Shown here: one piece after another, positions 1-11,702 of the stretch
How the letters are laid out: each line of letters begins with the position of its first letter
How positions within the stretch are numbered: position 1 is the stretch's first letter
Source: Mesorhabditis belari
Taxonomy: Eukaryota > Nematoda > Chromadorea > Rhabditida > Rhabditidae
Assembly: GCA_958450365.1 (NCBI GenBank)
Contig: CAUEEP010000760.1
Location: 259,462-323,461, forward strand
Reading direction: 5' to 3'
Length of the DNA stretch: 64,000 nt
Position numbers and translations under genes: made by a program
Notes under the pieces: generated by a model
Told to the model about the DNA's origin: nothing
The model's database searches: none
The model's input: only the letters and a program-made list of their open reading frames with translations

Positions 1-1669
1 ACGGGTTTAACTTCTGACTTGCTTTTTCTTGTTGTCTTCGCCGGGAGAATGAGAAAGTTGACGTTGTAGACGAAAGTACAGAGCACGTTGTAGAAAGAGC
101 ACGTTTTTCCTTCGTCTTTTTCTTTTTCCGCTAATTTGAGCGCTAAAAATCTCTAAAAAATATTATTGGGGTTATGTAGAAATAGGGAAAGATTGATTTT
201 TAAGGATAAAGAAAAGAGAAAACGCCTTTAACCTTTATTTGACAGTATTTAACTGTTACAGAACATACCGCGTTTTGAACTCTCGCTATTTTGATTCCAA
301 AGCTACTATTTTGAGTGTGTCTATTTAAGCAGACCATGTGAAAAATGAATAAAGAGAGGCTTTCATACATTCGTTGACAGCTGCTATGATGTTTTCCCAA
401 AAAATTGCCCTACATTTGTTTTGTCTCTAAGTTGAGATCGAGTTATAAGGAACATGTGAAGTCTACTGATCAAAAATCAAACGCTTTTTGGAAAAATATG
501 AAGGCAGATAGTAGACAGTGATAGAGGATAGAAATGGAATGAACAGCCGGACGCCTTTAACCTCTACGTGTCTACGTGTCATTCCATTTTACACGACTCC
601 TTTCGGTGAAGACAAATGCCGTTGCGCAACCAAAGACCCGGTCACATTGTTTCTGATAGTGAGTTGGGATGTGAGGCGAGACTCTCTTGCTCGAGTCCAG
701 GAGCTGATTGTCTTTTTCCTTTTTTGCATTGCAAGATCTAAGAGATTTGCGCCTTTTTGCCGGAAACCGTTCAGACAATCTGTAACGATACGGAAAACAA
801 TACGGAAAACTTCTTCTGAGGGCTCCAATTGACAGATTTCGATAAGAATTTGCAGAGAGCAGAGAGAACGGCACAAAGAATAGCAACAACGCATTACTAG
901 TCTTATTTATCGAAAAAATATTGCTATTTTATTACCTTTTTACTGCCTTTTTTTTACTTTTTACTGCTTACTGCTAAATTTTATTTTTTACTATAAGTTT
1001 TTCAACTTTTAGTTTGTTTTTGCCTTTTTCTTGTACACAACTTGCAACACATTAAGTTAAAAGACAAAAAGCGGTAAATCAAAAGAACCAAAAAACAGAT
1101 AGAATTCAAAGGATCAAGGAAGCGAAAATAGAATCAGATGAGAAGAAAATCGATAATTTTTGGAATCTATTTGATCTGAATGATCAACTATAAAAACACA
1201 ACTTGGATGGATCATTTCTGTACATCCAAATACTTCTAAATAATGAAACTTCTTCATCGAATTAAGGGTCGAAAATCGGGTGGTTTTTGACTGACGTCGG
1301 TTCCCCTCTATTCTTCCGATCTCTGAAAGTTCGCTGTTTTTGATCCATCAAACTTTTTTGTTCAAGTAGTCCGTAATTTTCTCCACGAGTTAGAAATATT
1401 ACGATAATTGAAAAGTTCGTTTAACTTTTTAAGTAGAAAAAGCGTGCGACTCGTGAAAAATAATAATTTCTATCAACCAGTGTTTATGGTCTACTTTTGG
1501 TAATCAAAAATAAACCAATGATCATTTGCTATGGATACAGTAACAACCATTCATAGTATTCTCAATAGTTCGATTTAAAAATACTTAAAAAGATGACATG
1601 AGAACAATTAAAGGTTAGTTTGTTATAAAGGTTCAATCTGTAAATTGTTTTCGCAGGATGCCCATCTTC
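1..1669. other. no gene seen; repeat-rich leader
   Basis: AT-rich sequence. Bases about 585-760 resemble the repeats near 4020-4110 and 8280-8340: a shared block with CAAATGCCGTTGCGCAACC, then a tRNA B-box-like GCTCGAGTCC and GAGCTGATTGTCTTT. Overlapping open frames of about 100 codons on both strands here are spread across that repeat and show no protein family signature. Confidence 0.5.
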
Positions 1670-2222
1670 AGGGTGCGCCATAATTGTCGCAACAAGATAA
1701 AGTTCTGATTTTAGGGCAGACAAGTGCATAAAAAGACAAATTTTTAACCGAATAACATTTACTATACATTAATAATTATATATCAACTATCAAATTCGAA
1801 TCGGCCACCATTAGCATTTGAGCAGGCTCGCAGGCGTTTCGAGAGCGCCAACGATGGCGACCAAATAGGCTGGATCGAGCTCTTCCCACGCTTTCAACAG
1901 TGATTTCTTCAAGCTTTCGATGTTTTTGTGGGGCCTTGGACAAGCTTTGGCTTCTAAAACCGATCACACTGAAAAATCCATTGGGGTCAGGTCTGAAGAG
2001 CTAGGTGATCACTGAGAAAAAGAAATGAAGTCCGGGAAGTTGTTTTGGCAGAACTCTTGAACTTTCTTGGATTTGTGGGCCGGTGCGCCATCTTGCTAAT
2101 AAGTCCTAATGCGATTTCCAAAATTTTTACGAGCTCAGGGTAAGAGTTCATCCTTGAGAAGAGCCAGGTAGTTATTGGAATTGACTTTGCGACACTTTGT
2201 TGCGACAATTATGGCGGACCCT
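1670..2222 (-). mobile_element. Tc/mariner-family element with broken transposase
   Basis: The ends are inverted repeats of about 26 bp: AGGGTGCGCCATAATTGTCG at the left and its near-complement at the right. Read on the minus strand, the interior gives transposase pieces: QDGAPAHKSKKVQEF (second catalytic Asp region), then SSDLTPMDFSV, a stop, and SVLEAKACPRPHKN, as in Tc1/maT-type DDE/D transposases. The first catalytic Asp region is absent, the frame shifts and a stop interrupts it. The element is about 550 bp, less than half a full one, so it is a dead deletion derivative. The family call rests on motif recognition. Confidence 0.75.
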
Positions 2223-2521
2223 GTTTCTATCCATGGATCTATCTATTAAACTATTTCCAAATTTGTTCCAAATTGTTTTTGAGTTCAAGAGCACTAATAA
2301 ACCCAGAAATTAAAATTTTTCAGTTTTATCTGCATCTTGTTTCTTCGCGAACGAAAGGAAAACAAACCAGAGATACAAGAGAAAAGCACAAAAGTAACCA
2401 CCTTATCCCGCTCCAGATGATTTCAAGAAAACTTCAATACATTTATTTGAAGATTTCATGTACAGATTGATGTTTATGATAGGCAAAAGATATGAAGAAA
2501 ATAGACTTTTTTAAAAAAATA

Positions 2522-3049
2522 TTGGGTTGGTGAAATGAAAACTGCGGGACTTTGAACTAAAATTTATCCAACATAAAACCATCAATTCATTCCAAATAAT
2601 TTCCATTATTATTGACGACTTCTGCCCATTTTACAGGCAATTTGCGGATTCCTCTTTCGTAGTAGGATTTTGGTTTGTATGTGAGACAAGTGTGAGACTC
2701 AAAAATGGAGGACTGGAGATGGAGACTGGAGATCCCAGTTTGAGCACTTTCTTCAAAAGAAACCCATTTTGGTGTCAATGGAAAAGTTGTAGAGAATCAA
2801 AAATTAGGCTTATAGCCAAATTTCCAAAAAGATACACTTAGTAGTTTCACTTAAAATGCAAGTTTTGTGAAAATTCGTAAATTTGGCATTTCTTGAAAAC
2901 CAGTTTTTGAATCGTTCTGAAAATTTGAATATAAACTTGATTTTTGTTTCTCTACAACTTTTCCATTGACACCAAAATGGGTTTTTTTTGAAGAAAGTGC
3001 TCAAACTGGGACATATGACAAGCCCGCAGTTTTCAATTCACCAGTCCAA
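2522..3049 (-). mobile_element. internally deleted mariner, copy 1
   Basis: Starts TTGGGTTGGTGAA and ends with the complement TTCACCAGTCCAA. On the minus strand the frame near 2587-2650 reads YYERGIRKLPVKWAEVV then NNNGNYLE and a stop, the typical C-terminus of mariner transposase, so this MITE-sized element (about 530 bp) is a deletion derivative of a mariner. A second copy lies at 56869-57408. The inner part is an inverted repeat around a segment that encodes an FF(K)NPFWCQWKSC-like frame on either arm. Confidence 0.75.
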
Positions 3050-3243
3050 TAGATTAAAGGCCAAAACAAAACCAATTTCTGATAAAAGTAGCCTCCATCG
3101 GCGTGTTTTTCTATTTGAGATATTGTTTTTTTTAAAATTTCTGTTAAGCTTGTACACTTTGCAACCATAAATATCACAAAACAATAAAAAAATGGCAGTT
3201 CATGCAATAAAATATTTAATATTTTCAGAAATTCAATTACACA

Positions 3244-3384
3244 TTGACAGCCGGCTTGGCACTGGCAGCTCGACGACGATAAAACTCATAACAAGTGACA
3301 ATCATTAACCCAAGAATCGATAGGGTAAGAGCAAGCGAGATGTTTCCAAAATTCGATGACTTTGGCGTCGCGTCGCTTGCTTTC
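3244..3384 (-). CDS. possible terminal exon of a membrane protein
   Basis: Minus-strand frame from a TACAG acceptor near 3385 reads HVKASDATPKSSNFG, then a hydrophobic segment (NISLALTLSILGLMIVTCYEF), then YRRRAASAKPAVNV and a TAA stop. One membrane helix followed by three Arg suggests a type I cytoplasmic tail. An ATTAAA-like signal lies about 25 bp past the stop. I could not link it to upstream exons with confidence; it might belong to the receptor gene to the right or be a separate gene. Confidence 0.35.
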
Positions 3385-4377
3385 ACGTGAGCTGTATCGA
3401 AGCCGAAACAATCGGTTCAACCTCCTGTTGAGGCGACCATCTTCTTCTCGACACTCACAGTGTATTTCAACTTTTAAATATAAAAATGTGTCTTCAGGAT
3501 TGCTATTCGCATTTTATACAGTTAACTTGCAAAAATTTGAATGTTTGAATTTGAATGAATCCAAAAAATGTTCCAAAAATTGATCCAGTTTGAAGGGTGC
3601 ACACTAATTTTTTGTACGATCCATCATCATGACTATGATGCATCATAGTTCATGGATAGTATAAGAGAGAGCTTAACAAAAAGTCGTCAGTATAAAGCTT
3701 CTCAAAATCTAAGCTAATGATAAACCATTTTCTTTTTATCATTAAAACTTGTGTATTTTGACGGGTGATATTCTTTGATGTGGCCTGTGTCCGACTGTGA
3801 CTCCTCATATCCTCATTTTCACTGTCCGTTTCTTTTCCAACCCGATCTGGAGCACCTTGATTGGAAAACCAAGAGTTCCCGTTTGGTTTCATTGGTTATG
3901 TGAGAATGGGTCTTCGTTTCACTTGTCTTCTCCACCACCCTCCGTCATCCCGATGTTGTCAAAGCCAAATTCTCCTGCATTGTCCATCTCTCTGTTGTCA
4001 TGTGTTCCGACTAAGTGCCACTCTATTTTACAAGTCTCCTTTCGGTGAATGCAAATGCCGTTGCGCAACCAAACTGGCCCACATTAAAGGCATCCGGTTT
4101 CGGTCTTCGTGCCGCAAGAGATTCGGCGATGTCAATGATTTTATTACTTGGAACCCCTTCTTTGAAAATACAAACATTTGTAGTTGTTTTTCTGGTGACG
4201 TGGGTAAACGGGGAAAATCAAAACTTCTTTAAACTCTTTGAAGTTTGAAGCAGAGTCTGCGTGAGTATCTATTAAGATTTATTTGCCTAAACATTTTAAG
4301 CTATTTTTCTGAATAGGGTACTATCAAAGAGTTAGGGAATCATTCAAGTTTTACTTTTTTCAAAACCTTTCCCAGCT

Positions 4378-7300
4378 TCAAGCATTCATCTTATTACCAA
4401 TGTGAACAATTCTGATAAAAGAGTGATGACTCGTGCCTGGCTCATTTTGACAGCTTTTCACTCCGATTCGATACATCACTTTTCCGAGCCAACGAATAAC
4501 CACCTTTCGATAGCTTCCCGGCACAAAGATCACGATGAGACTCGTGAAAAATGAGTGCAGATTGATCTCGAATGGAGTCAAGGTGGACACTAAAGCAAAA
4601 CGTGGCTGATTGGCATTTGCGGACATTGTTAAGCTGCTATTCTCGTTTTCTTTTCCTAACCTTTCCATCAGTCGTTGAAAAGATCCAAAGTTTTCCTAAA
4701 AACAAACCCGTTTGAATGAAATCACTTTGGTTTTGGTCGAAAATGCTGACACAGGCACAGCATATCGGAATCGCTATGCATAATACGATGACAAAAATCT
4801 AAAAAGCACAGTGAAATGCTTAGATAATAGCTGATGTACAAGACAATACTAAAATAAAAATATTAAGTACATGCATAAGAAATGCGGATTTCAACATCTT
4901 TTTTGCCCACGTAATTTGTAGATCTGCTACAATTGGAATATACATGTAATGCTGAAAAACAGCAAAAAAAACCAATTAATTGAATGAAAATAGCTCAATT
5001 AGCGCTGCAGCGGTCCGTTCCTGAGTTTTTGCTGCAGCGATGCAGAAGTTTCGAATGGGTTAATGAATTGATATATATTAGGTTGATGCATAAGTCTTTT
5101 CGTTCCTTTTCGTCTGCCGTTTCAAGCCAACAAATGCACCAATTAAACTACGGTTGGTTTCATTAGAAAAACCAATTATTTTTCTGCAAAATAACATTAA
5201 AACGGGTTTAAAAATATTTTATGCCTGGATTTTCTTGAGAGTATGAAGTCGGGTAGTCAAAAAGGGCTAACTTAGCTAAAGAAAACCTATCTTCGTGTCA
5301 ATAGATAAAAGATAGAGAAAAAAAAGTTTGATATTTCGCCAAAATTTCAGAGAAATTCATTCAGCCAATTTTTCCGTAGAGTTTTTTATAGATTTTTACG
5401 AAAAAGGCGTTTTTCACTCTCGAATTTGCTTGAAAGTGAACCGAAATTGATTTAAAAAGATGCAAATTGAACAAAAAAACACTTTTTTTATAGAGCAAAC
5501 TATAGATTAATTGGTGAATTTGTTACTTTTTAACAGAAGTACGAAAAAAACGAAAAGACTTATGCATCAACCTAATAGTTATCCTTTTTTTAAAATCTTC
5601 AATTCTGGGAAGCTAACTCTATTTTGACCACACTAAACTTGTCCCTAAAGTGACTCGATTCTTTTTTTTGGTCACTCGCATTTCGCCCTCGAAATTTCTT
5701 CAATGGTTCGATCAATTGAAACACGTTTTAGCCTATTTTGTAGAGGAGATTTATAACTTTCAAATAGTTTATAACATTCATCGATATCAGGTTTCTATCG
5801 TTGGAAATTTATGAAAATGTTGAAATCCGCATTTCTTATGCATGTACCTAATAAATTGGACTATATGAACTGAACTGGAGTTCAATCCTCTCTCATCAAA
5901 AAAAACATAGCTTCTACCGATGACCTACTTGCGAGAAGATCATAATCGTGAATGTTTGTTGCATTTCCCGGGTACTCTGACTGATATTTGTCGGTCGAAT
6001 GTAGGAATCATAGGCGAGAATTACCACCATCACCGCCCCACCGAGAATCAACGCGAGGATCAGCGCCAGAACGCACTGCACTCCGTGGATCAAATCGGGA
6101 CTCGCATCAATTGTTACCGTGTACGGGAAATTCTCCCCACAAAACAGCGGATTCCTTGTACAGATCTGAAAGTGTGAAACGTGAGAAGGATTTTGCATTT
6201 TTTTTTGTTAAATTATGAATACTTTTTGAAATTTACACTTACTCCGTGTTAACTCTGTGTTCTTTTGAAAATAACCCCTCAAAATTTCTTCAAGAGCTTA
6301 CTATGTCACCAGGCTTTCACCCACCAGCACAGGATCATCAGAAATCGTGCCGCTGAGATAAGTCTTGAGAAAAACTATGCCAGTCACGATAATCAACGCT
6401 CCAATCAGTAAATAGAAATACAGATACATGAACCAGGTGGCGAACGGTGACCAGAACGGATGGGAGAGGGCTGTTCGATAACTAGTTAAACACAGAAAAC
6501 ACCCGCCACAAAGCTGGATCATGAAGAAGTAGGCTTCCTGGAAGAACTGTTTTCATTTTTTTTCTGGAATTTCTGAAAGAGAAATTAAAAGAAGTGTATA
6601 AAACATTTCATAAGAATTTCCAAAAAAACCTCCAAAAACTAGACAAATCTGTTTTCCACCAAAAGATTCGATGACTGATTTTCATGGATAAGCTGTTGTT
6701 ATGTGTATTGGTATTGCTGTATTGGTATTGCTGTATTGATATTGCTGCATTGATATTGCTGTATTGGTATTACTTCATTGGTATTGCTTATTTAAAGCAA
6801 ACCACACGTTTATCGGCTAATTATTCATTTATAAACGATTGCTGTATTGGTATTGCTGCATTGATATTGCTGCATTGATATTGCTGCATTGATATTGCTG
6901 TATTGGTATTGCTGTATTGGTATTGCTGTATTGGTATTGCTGCATTGATATTGTTGCATTGATATTGCTGCATTGGTATTGCTGCATTGGTATTGCTGCA
7001 TTGGTATTGCTGCATTGGTATTGCTGTATTGGTATTGCTGTATTGGTATTGCTGTATTGGTATTGCTGTATTGGTATTGCTGTATTGGTATTGCTGTATT
7101 GGTATTGCTGTATTGGTATGGCTATATTGGTATTGCTGTATTGGTATTGCTGTATTGGTATTGCTGTATTGGTATGGCTGTATTGGTATTGCTGTATTGG
7201 TATGGCTGTATTGGTATTGCTGCATTGATATTGCTGTATTGGTTTCGCCGGAAAGTCTTGTCCGCCTTTTTGAAAATGAAAGTCTTGTCCGCCTTTTTCG

Positions 7301-8935
7301 TTTATAAATGAATAATTAGCCGATCAATGTGTGGTTTGCTTTAAATAAAAAAAGATTAACTATTACATTTAGCTTTTTTGGGCAAATTTGAGTCCGCTTT
7401 GAGGTAAATCCGAACGGGAATTCTTGTTTTTCCTAGAATCTTTACGATGAACATAGAATGAAAACGGCTTGGTGAAATGTTATGAAAATTTGTCTATTTG
7501 CCAGCTTTTCATTCTCCATCTTTTATCTTTTGACACTAAAAGATTTGGGTTGTCCATAAGTTCTTGCGGCTCTTTAATTAAGTGATTTCTTAAGAACCAG
7601 CCAACAGTTTCATCTGAAATTTCTGCTCAATAATCTATAAGTTTATGCTAACTAGTAGACAAAATGTGACAACGATTGCTTGGTTCAATAAAGGACAATT
7701 TGTAAACTTACCGTTATGATACAGAAGTGCGCGAGCGAGTGAATCCACGAGACGCCGACGACGAACATTCGCGCTTGAGAGAACATTACTGGCTTGAAAC
7801 TTGACCCCACCCCGTCACAAACCATGGCGGTGGTCTGAAACAAGTATAAAACAAATCAATAAATGATATTCTTATACACGATTAGGTGAACGGGATTTTC
7901 AGACGGTTTTATTGCCTATCAGCTATTAAATTAATCACTTCTCATGTTAGAGTCTAGAGAATAGGCTCAACCGTGGATCCTTTGATATTGGGTTTAGTGG
8001 ATTTACTTCCACAAAAACACTCTTCTACAATGGAGGACACAATTTCACCCAAGGAGCACGTACAAGGAAAGGTCAACTCAATGTGCTGGCCAAATCACAC
8101 GAGCTATAGACCATTCGACGCAGAATTTCACGATGATCATGATGTTGCTTTTCTTTTTTGCTACGAAGCGCTCTGTCAAAAGTTATTAGCGTATCAAGTT
8201 TCATTAAAGTTTCAAAAATCAAACCTCGACATTACAACCCTGTTTTCCGGGATCTCACCAGTTGCACCGGTGGCGGAGTGGTGTTGAGTTGAGACGCAGG
8301 TCGAGGGCTCTCTGGTTTGAGTCCAGCAGCTGATTGTCTTTCTTTTTTGCCTGACAAAATCCTTATGATGATTACTGGGAACGGGCACAATCGTATAGCA
8401 TCTGGCACACCACTAATACGGATAAGGAGTCTGGATCAAGGCATTAAAACCTAAAAAAAGAAAAAGACAATCCGGTACCGGACTCGAGCCAGAGAGCCCT
8501 CGACCTGCGTCCCGACACACTACCATCCAGCCACCGGTGCAACTGCTGAGATCCCGGAAAACAGGGTTGTAATGTCGAGGTTTGGTTTTTAAAACTCGCA
8601 AAAAAGAAAAACAGCATCATGATCAGCGTGAAATTCTGTGTCGAATGGTCTATGGCTCGTGTGATTTGGTCAGCACATTCAGTTGAGCCTTCTCTTGTTA
8701 GTTAGAATCTCTTTTTTGTTCTGTTATAAACCCTTGAATAACCGACCAGCTGTGCTCCGATGATAATCTTTGAAGTCTTTGAGGCCGGGGATTTTTGCGT
8801 GAGAATAAAGAAGAGAGCGATCGCATAACAGGTGAGTGATACAATGAAGCCAATGGTATAAGCCTCAGAGATACGATTTATTGTCTCAAAATCAGGAGAA
8901 AACATCGAGTCGATTTGGTTAATGAAATCAATTTT
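4378..8935 (-). CDS. 7TM chemoreceptor-like gene (Str/Srh superfamily), 5' end missing
   Basis: Candidate nematode G-protein-coupled chemosensory receptor. Phase-compatible minus-strand exons: 8747-8935 (TM1, ends TQKSPASKTSKIIIGAQL), 7712-7834 (RMFVVGVSWIHSLAHFCIIT), 6325-6537 (two helices, TWFMYLYFYLLIGALIIV), 5929-6165 (CTRNPLFCGENF loop, then a helix, then TREMQQTFTIMIFSQ), 4871-4951 (HYMYIPIVADLQITW) and 4798 downward (IFVIVLCIAIPICCAC), then a last exon ending at 4378 (LHSFFTSLIVIFVPGSYRK). The MQ..F...Q..IP pattern before TM6 and the final P.SYRK are typical of Str-superfamily receptors. All internal junctions from 7834 to 4798 keep phase. The junction near 4690-4750 needs a weak GTCAGC donor, the TM1 donor is GTCGGT, and no initiator exon was found, so the gene may be decaying. 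Introns hold several repeats. Confidence 0.6.
4862..5855. repeat. 38-bp inverted copy of a receptor exon end
   Basis: About 38 bp at 4862-4900, which is the 3' end of receptor exon 4871-4951 (KKMLKSAFLMH) plus its donor, recur in inverted orientation at about 5815-5855 with one difference near the edge. The pair flanks almost exactly the intron that holds the mariner MITE at 5078-5575. It could be the terminal repeat of a larger element that captured coding sequence, or the scar of a fold-over repair event. Confidence 0.6.
5078..5575. mobile_element. mariner-type MITE
   Basis: Ends TTAGGTTGATGCATAAGTC / GACTTATGCATCAACCTAA, with TTTTCGT following in both arms (about 26 bp inverted repeat) and TA-rich flanks (ATATA left, TAG right). 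About 498 bp, no transposase frame. Related copies: about 11375-11702 (partial), a terminus at 11820-11870, and 58250-58355. It sits in an intron of the receptor-like gene. Confidence 0.8.
6705..7243. repeat. 14-bp satellite TATTGGTATTGCTG
   Basis: Tandem units of TATTGGTATTGCTG with variants (CATT, GATATT, GGTATGG) run from about 6705 to 6787 and again from 6838 to 7243. Units of 14 bp shift frame each copy, so a 42-bp superperiod is open in several frames on both strands; the predicted Ile/Leu/Val/Tyr/Cys- or Gln/Tyr-rich peptides are artefacts. Confidence 0.95.
6788..7348. mobile_element. foldback element enclosing the 14-bp satellite
   Basis: A 50-bp terminal repeat at 6788-6837 (TTATTTAAAGCAAACCACAC, ending ATTTATAAACG) returns inverted at 7299-7348 with only two mismatches. 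Between them are about 29 satellite units and a short direct repeat, AAAGTCTTGTCCGCC twice, at 7250-7297. The same satellite continues outside the left arm. No transposase is encoded. Confidence 0.85.
8085..8345 (+). repeat. tRNA-derived (SINE-like) repeat, plus copy
   Basis: Contains TGGCGGAGTGGT at about 8269 and GGTTTGAGTCC at about 8316, which fit Pol III A and B boxes at tRNA-like spacing (the A box matches the Leu/Ser type). Upstream is a conserved body (CAAACCTCGACATTACAACC, GACCATTCGACGCAGAATTT). No cloverleaf with paired acceptor arms is apparent. Inverted copy at 8465-8695. Confidence 0.6.
8465..8695 (-). repeat. tRNA-derived (SINE-like) repeat, minus copy
   Basis: Inverted counterpart of 8085-8345, sharing CAAACCTCGACATTACAACC and CTGTTTTCCGGGATCTCA, the A-box-like GGTGGCTGGATGGTAG and a B-box-like GGCTCGAGTCC. 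The pair forms a large imperfect inverted repeat with a spacer of about 120 bp. A further partial copy of the body lies at 12285-12385 inside the protease gene. Confidence 0.6.
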
Positions 8936-9480
8936 CTGAGAAATTTTTGAGGAACCTTTCTCGAGCCTGGAATAACAGGAGAACAGGTGAATGTTTGGTG
9001 AATTTAAACATATAGAAAACAGGTGTATTTAGTCAAATACAATGTTGAATTTGCTCACTGTTTCTATTTTTTTGGGCTCTCGCATCACGATGAAATATTT
9101 TGGATAATGATAACGGAGGCTTAGAATACAGAGTCTCTTATAATCTATCATTACTATTTTGAGCTTAGAGTTTAAGGATTGTGGATCAATAATATCGTCT
9201 AAATGTTCTTAGAGAGTTAAATAAGTTTTGTAATGAATTTTTTTTGAGCTTTGTTTTTTCGAACTGAGAATACAAAGTTTTTCTTTTCAACTGATTGGAA
9301 TAAGAAAAACAAAGTCTCAAATTACCTTTCGATCTATTATTTCCGCCTGTTCTTTGTTCCATCACAGTTTTTTATTATTCTTTCTCCAATATCCAAGTTG
9401 AGTCATTTTTGAGTTGAGAAAGAAAACCCACAAGGAATTCCTTTGTTTGCATGAGTTTGCGTACGAGTTTGCGTTCCCAT

Positions 9481-10520
9481 GCGAGTTCCCATGCGAGTTC
9501 CCATGCGAGTTCCCATGCGAGTTCCCATGCGAGTTCCCATGCGAGTTCCCATGCGAGTTCCCATGCGAGTTCCCATGCGAGTTCCCATGCGAGTTCCCAT
9601 GCGAGTTCCCATGCGAGTTCCCATGCGAGTTCCCATGCGAGTTCCCATGCGAGTTCCCATGCGAGTTCCCATGCGAGTTCCCATGCGAGTTCCCATGCGA
9701 GTTCCCATGCGAGTTCCCATGCGAGTTCCCATGCGAGTTCCCATGCGAGTTCCCATGCGAGTTCCCATGCGAGTTCCCATGCGAGTTCCCATGCGGAGTT
9801 CCCATGCGAGTTCCCATGCGAGTTCCCATGCGAGTTCCCATGCGAGTTCCCATGCGAGTTCCCATGCGAGTTCCCATGCGAGTTCCCATGCGAGTTCCCA
9901 TGCGAGTTCCCATGCGAGTTCCCATGCGAGTTCCCATGCGAGTTCCCATGCGAGTTCCCATGCGAGTTCCCATGCGAGTTCCCATGCGAGTTCCCATGCG
10001 AGTTCCCATGCGAGTTCCCATGCGAGTTCCCATGCGAGTTCCCATGCGAGTTCCCATGCGATTCCCATGCGAGTTCCCATGCGAGTTCCCATGCGAGTTC
10101 CCATGCGAGTTCCCATGCGAGTTCCCATGCGAGTTCCCATGCGAGTTCCCATGCGAGTTCCCATGCGAGTTCCCATGCGAGTTCCCATGCGAGTTCCCAT
10201 GCGAGTTCCCATGCGAGTTCCCATGCGAGTTCCCATGCGAGTTCCCATGCGAGTTCCCATGCGAGTTCCCATGCGAGTTCCCATGCGAGTTCCCATGCGA
10301 GTTCCCATGCGAGTTCCCATGCGAGTTCCCATGCGAGTTCCCATGCGAGTTCCCATGCGAGTTCCCATGCGGGTTCCCATGCGAGTTCCCATGCGAGTTC
10401 CCATGCGAGTTCCCATGCGAGTTCCCATGCGAGTTCCCATGCGAGTTCCCATGCGAGTTCCCATGCGAGTTCCCATGCGAGTTCCCATGCGAGTTCCCAT
10501 GCGAGTTCCCATGCGAGTTC
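9481..10520. repeat. 12-bp minisatellite GCGAGTTCCCAT, about 86 units
   Basis: About 86 consecutive units of GCGAGTTCCCAT plus a partial unit. Only three departures are visible: a 13-bp unit at 9793-9805 (GCGG), an 11-bp unit at 10058-10068 (GCGATT) and one substitution at 10369-10380 (GCGGG). The left edge shows degenerate seed copies (GCATGAGTTTGCGTACGAG). Because 12 is a multiple of 3 and no unit frame holds a stop, several frames on both strands stay open for more than 360 codons; no start context, splice signal or known domain supports translation. Confidence 0.97.
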
Positions 10521-10655
10521 AGCTGCTCGTTGTCTTCATTTTTGAATGTACTCAATCGAGGATAAACAGGTGATGCTCTGGTAGTGAAGACATTTCAAGG
10601 CTTTTGAGAAGATTTTATTGACATTCATCAGTGTGGTAGAGCGGATCTCGGAGAT

Positions 10656-10859
10656 TCAATTACCCGTCACCGCGCTCATATTGGATTTATTAATCGTCCA
10701 GTTATTCAACCAATTCCAACTGTCGGGAAGCTTCCTGATTGGTGCCAGAATGAGGCTGTGAGTAAGATTCCAGTAACTCTCATAGCAAGTGAATAAGACA
10801 ATGGTGAAGACTAGATTTGTAACGAAAACATTTGTTGGGCCTTTTTTTGCCAGTGGCAA
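10656..10859 (-). other. possible membrane-protein exon, unassigned
   Basis: The minus frame reads NVFVTNLVFTIVLFTCYESY then WNLTHSLILAPIRKLP and three NxS/T sites before a stop. The hydrophobic run and N-glycosylation sites look like receptor coding sequence, but no convincing splice links to the exon at 8935 were found. It could be an upstream exon of the receptor-like gene or a relic of another one. Confidence 0.25.
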
Positions 10860-11374
10860 TTTAAGGATTTTCGTGTTTTTCTCATTAACAACCCTTCAAT
10901 TTTGTCTTTTTTTGACTATCATTCGATGCAGAATAAAATTGCGCGTCAAATGATACAAAAATCGACTCAAAATGTAATATCCATGCAAAGTTGTTGGCTA
11001 AAAACCTAAACTCCGTTCACTATGGGAGAGATAAAGAAATAGATCGCAAATAGGTTCGGAAAAAATCATCAATCGAATCAGCGTACCCGAAAACCTTTTC
11101 TGGCAACATGCCTGAGGCAGAGGTGGCAAAAGCTCCTTTAAAATTCTCCGTCCCTTATAAGGGAAGAAATTAGACCCAATCGCCTTCCATCCGCCCCTTT
11201 CTAGTTATAATATTTCATTTTTTCAAGCTCGCTTGCTTGCTCGCCCTGCCCCTTGGTGTAAATTTGCACAAACTCATTTTTGTCTTGTAAAACTTTACAA
11301 AATCTCGCCCCGCCCCGCCTCTTTTGACCACCTCTGGCTAGAGGCATTTTGGAAGCCCCAAAACTGCCCTCCAA

Positions 11375-11702
11375 CCCGTATAGCCCCTCAATTTTTCTGA
11401 AAATTTGGCTTTTTACCTAACTTTTTGTGCTCTATCTTTTATCTATTGACACCAAGATAGGTTTCCATTAGCTAAAGTGTCTAAACCGCATCATCATCAT
11501 TGAGCATCATCGCCCTTTCTGACTACCTGACTTCAAGCTTCCAAAAAAATCCAGACATAAGACATTTTAAACCCGTTTTAATCTTATTTTACAGAAAAAT
11601 AATTGGGCCTTTCTAATGAGAAAAACCGTAGTTCAATTGGTGCATGTGTTGGTTTTAAACGAAAGTACGAAAAGAAACGAAGAGAGTTTCTGGACAGCCT
11701 AA
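11375..11702 (-). mobile_element. partial mariner-type MITE
   Basis: Matches the right-hand two thirds of the 5078-5575 family in reverse: CTATCTTTTATCTATTGACAC, CAATTGGTGCATGTGTTGG and a terminus GACAGCCTAA at 11694-11702. A second terminus of the same type occurs at about 11820-11862. The left end is not identifiable. Confidence 0.55.

Noticed and set aside
6684..7311. Hydrophobic LLYWYCCIGIAV and QQYQYSNTNTAI frames
   Set aside because: Products of the 14-bp satellite; every unit shifts frame and both strands are open.
9481..10520. CRISPR-like array
   Set aside because: Units are contiguous with no spacers, and the DNA is eukaryotic.
9362..10573. Long open frames of 364-397 codons on both strands (HGNS, RMGT, CEFP, VPMR repeats)
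   Set aside because: They are readings of a 12-bp satellite with no stop in the unit; no domain, splice or start evidence.
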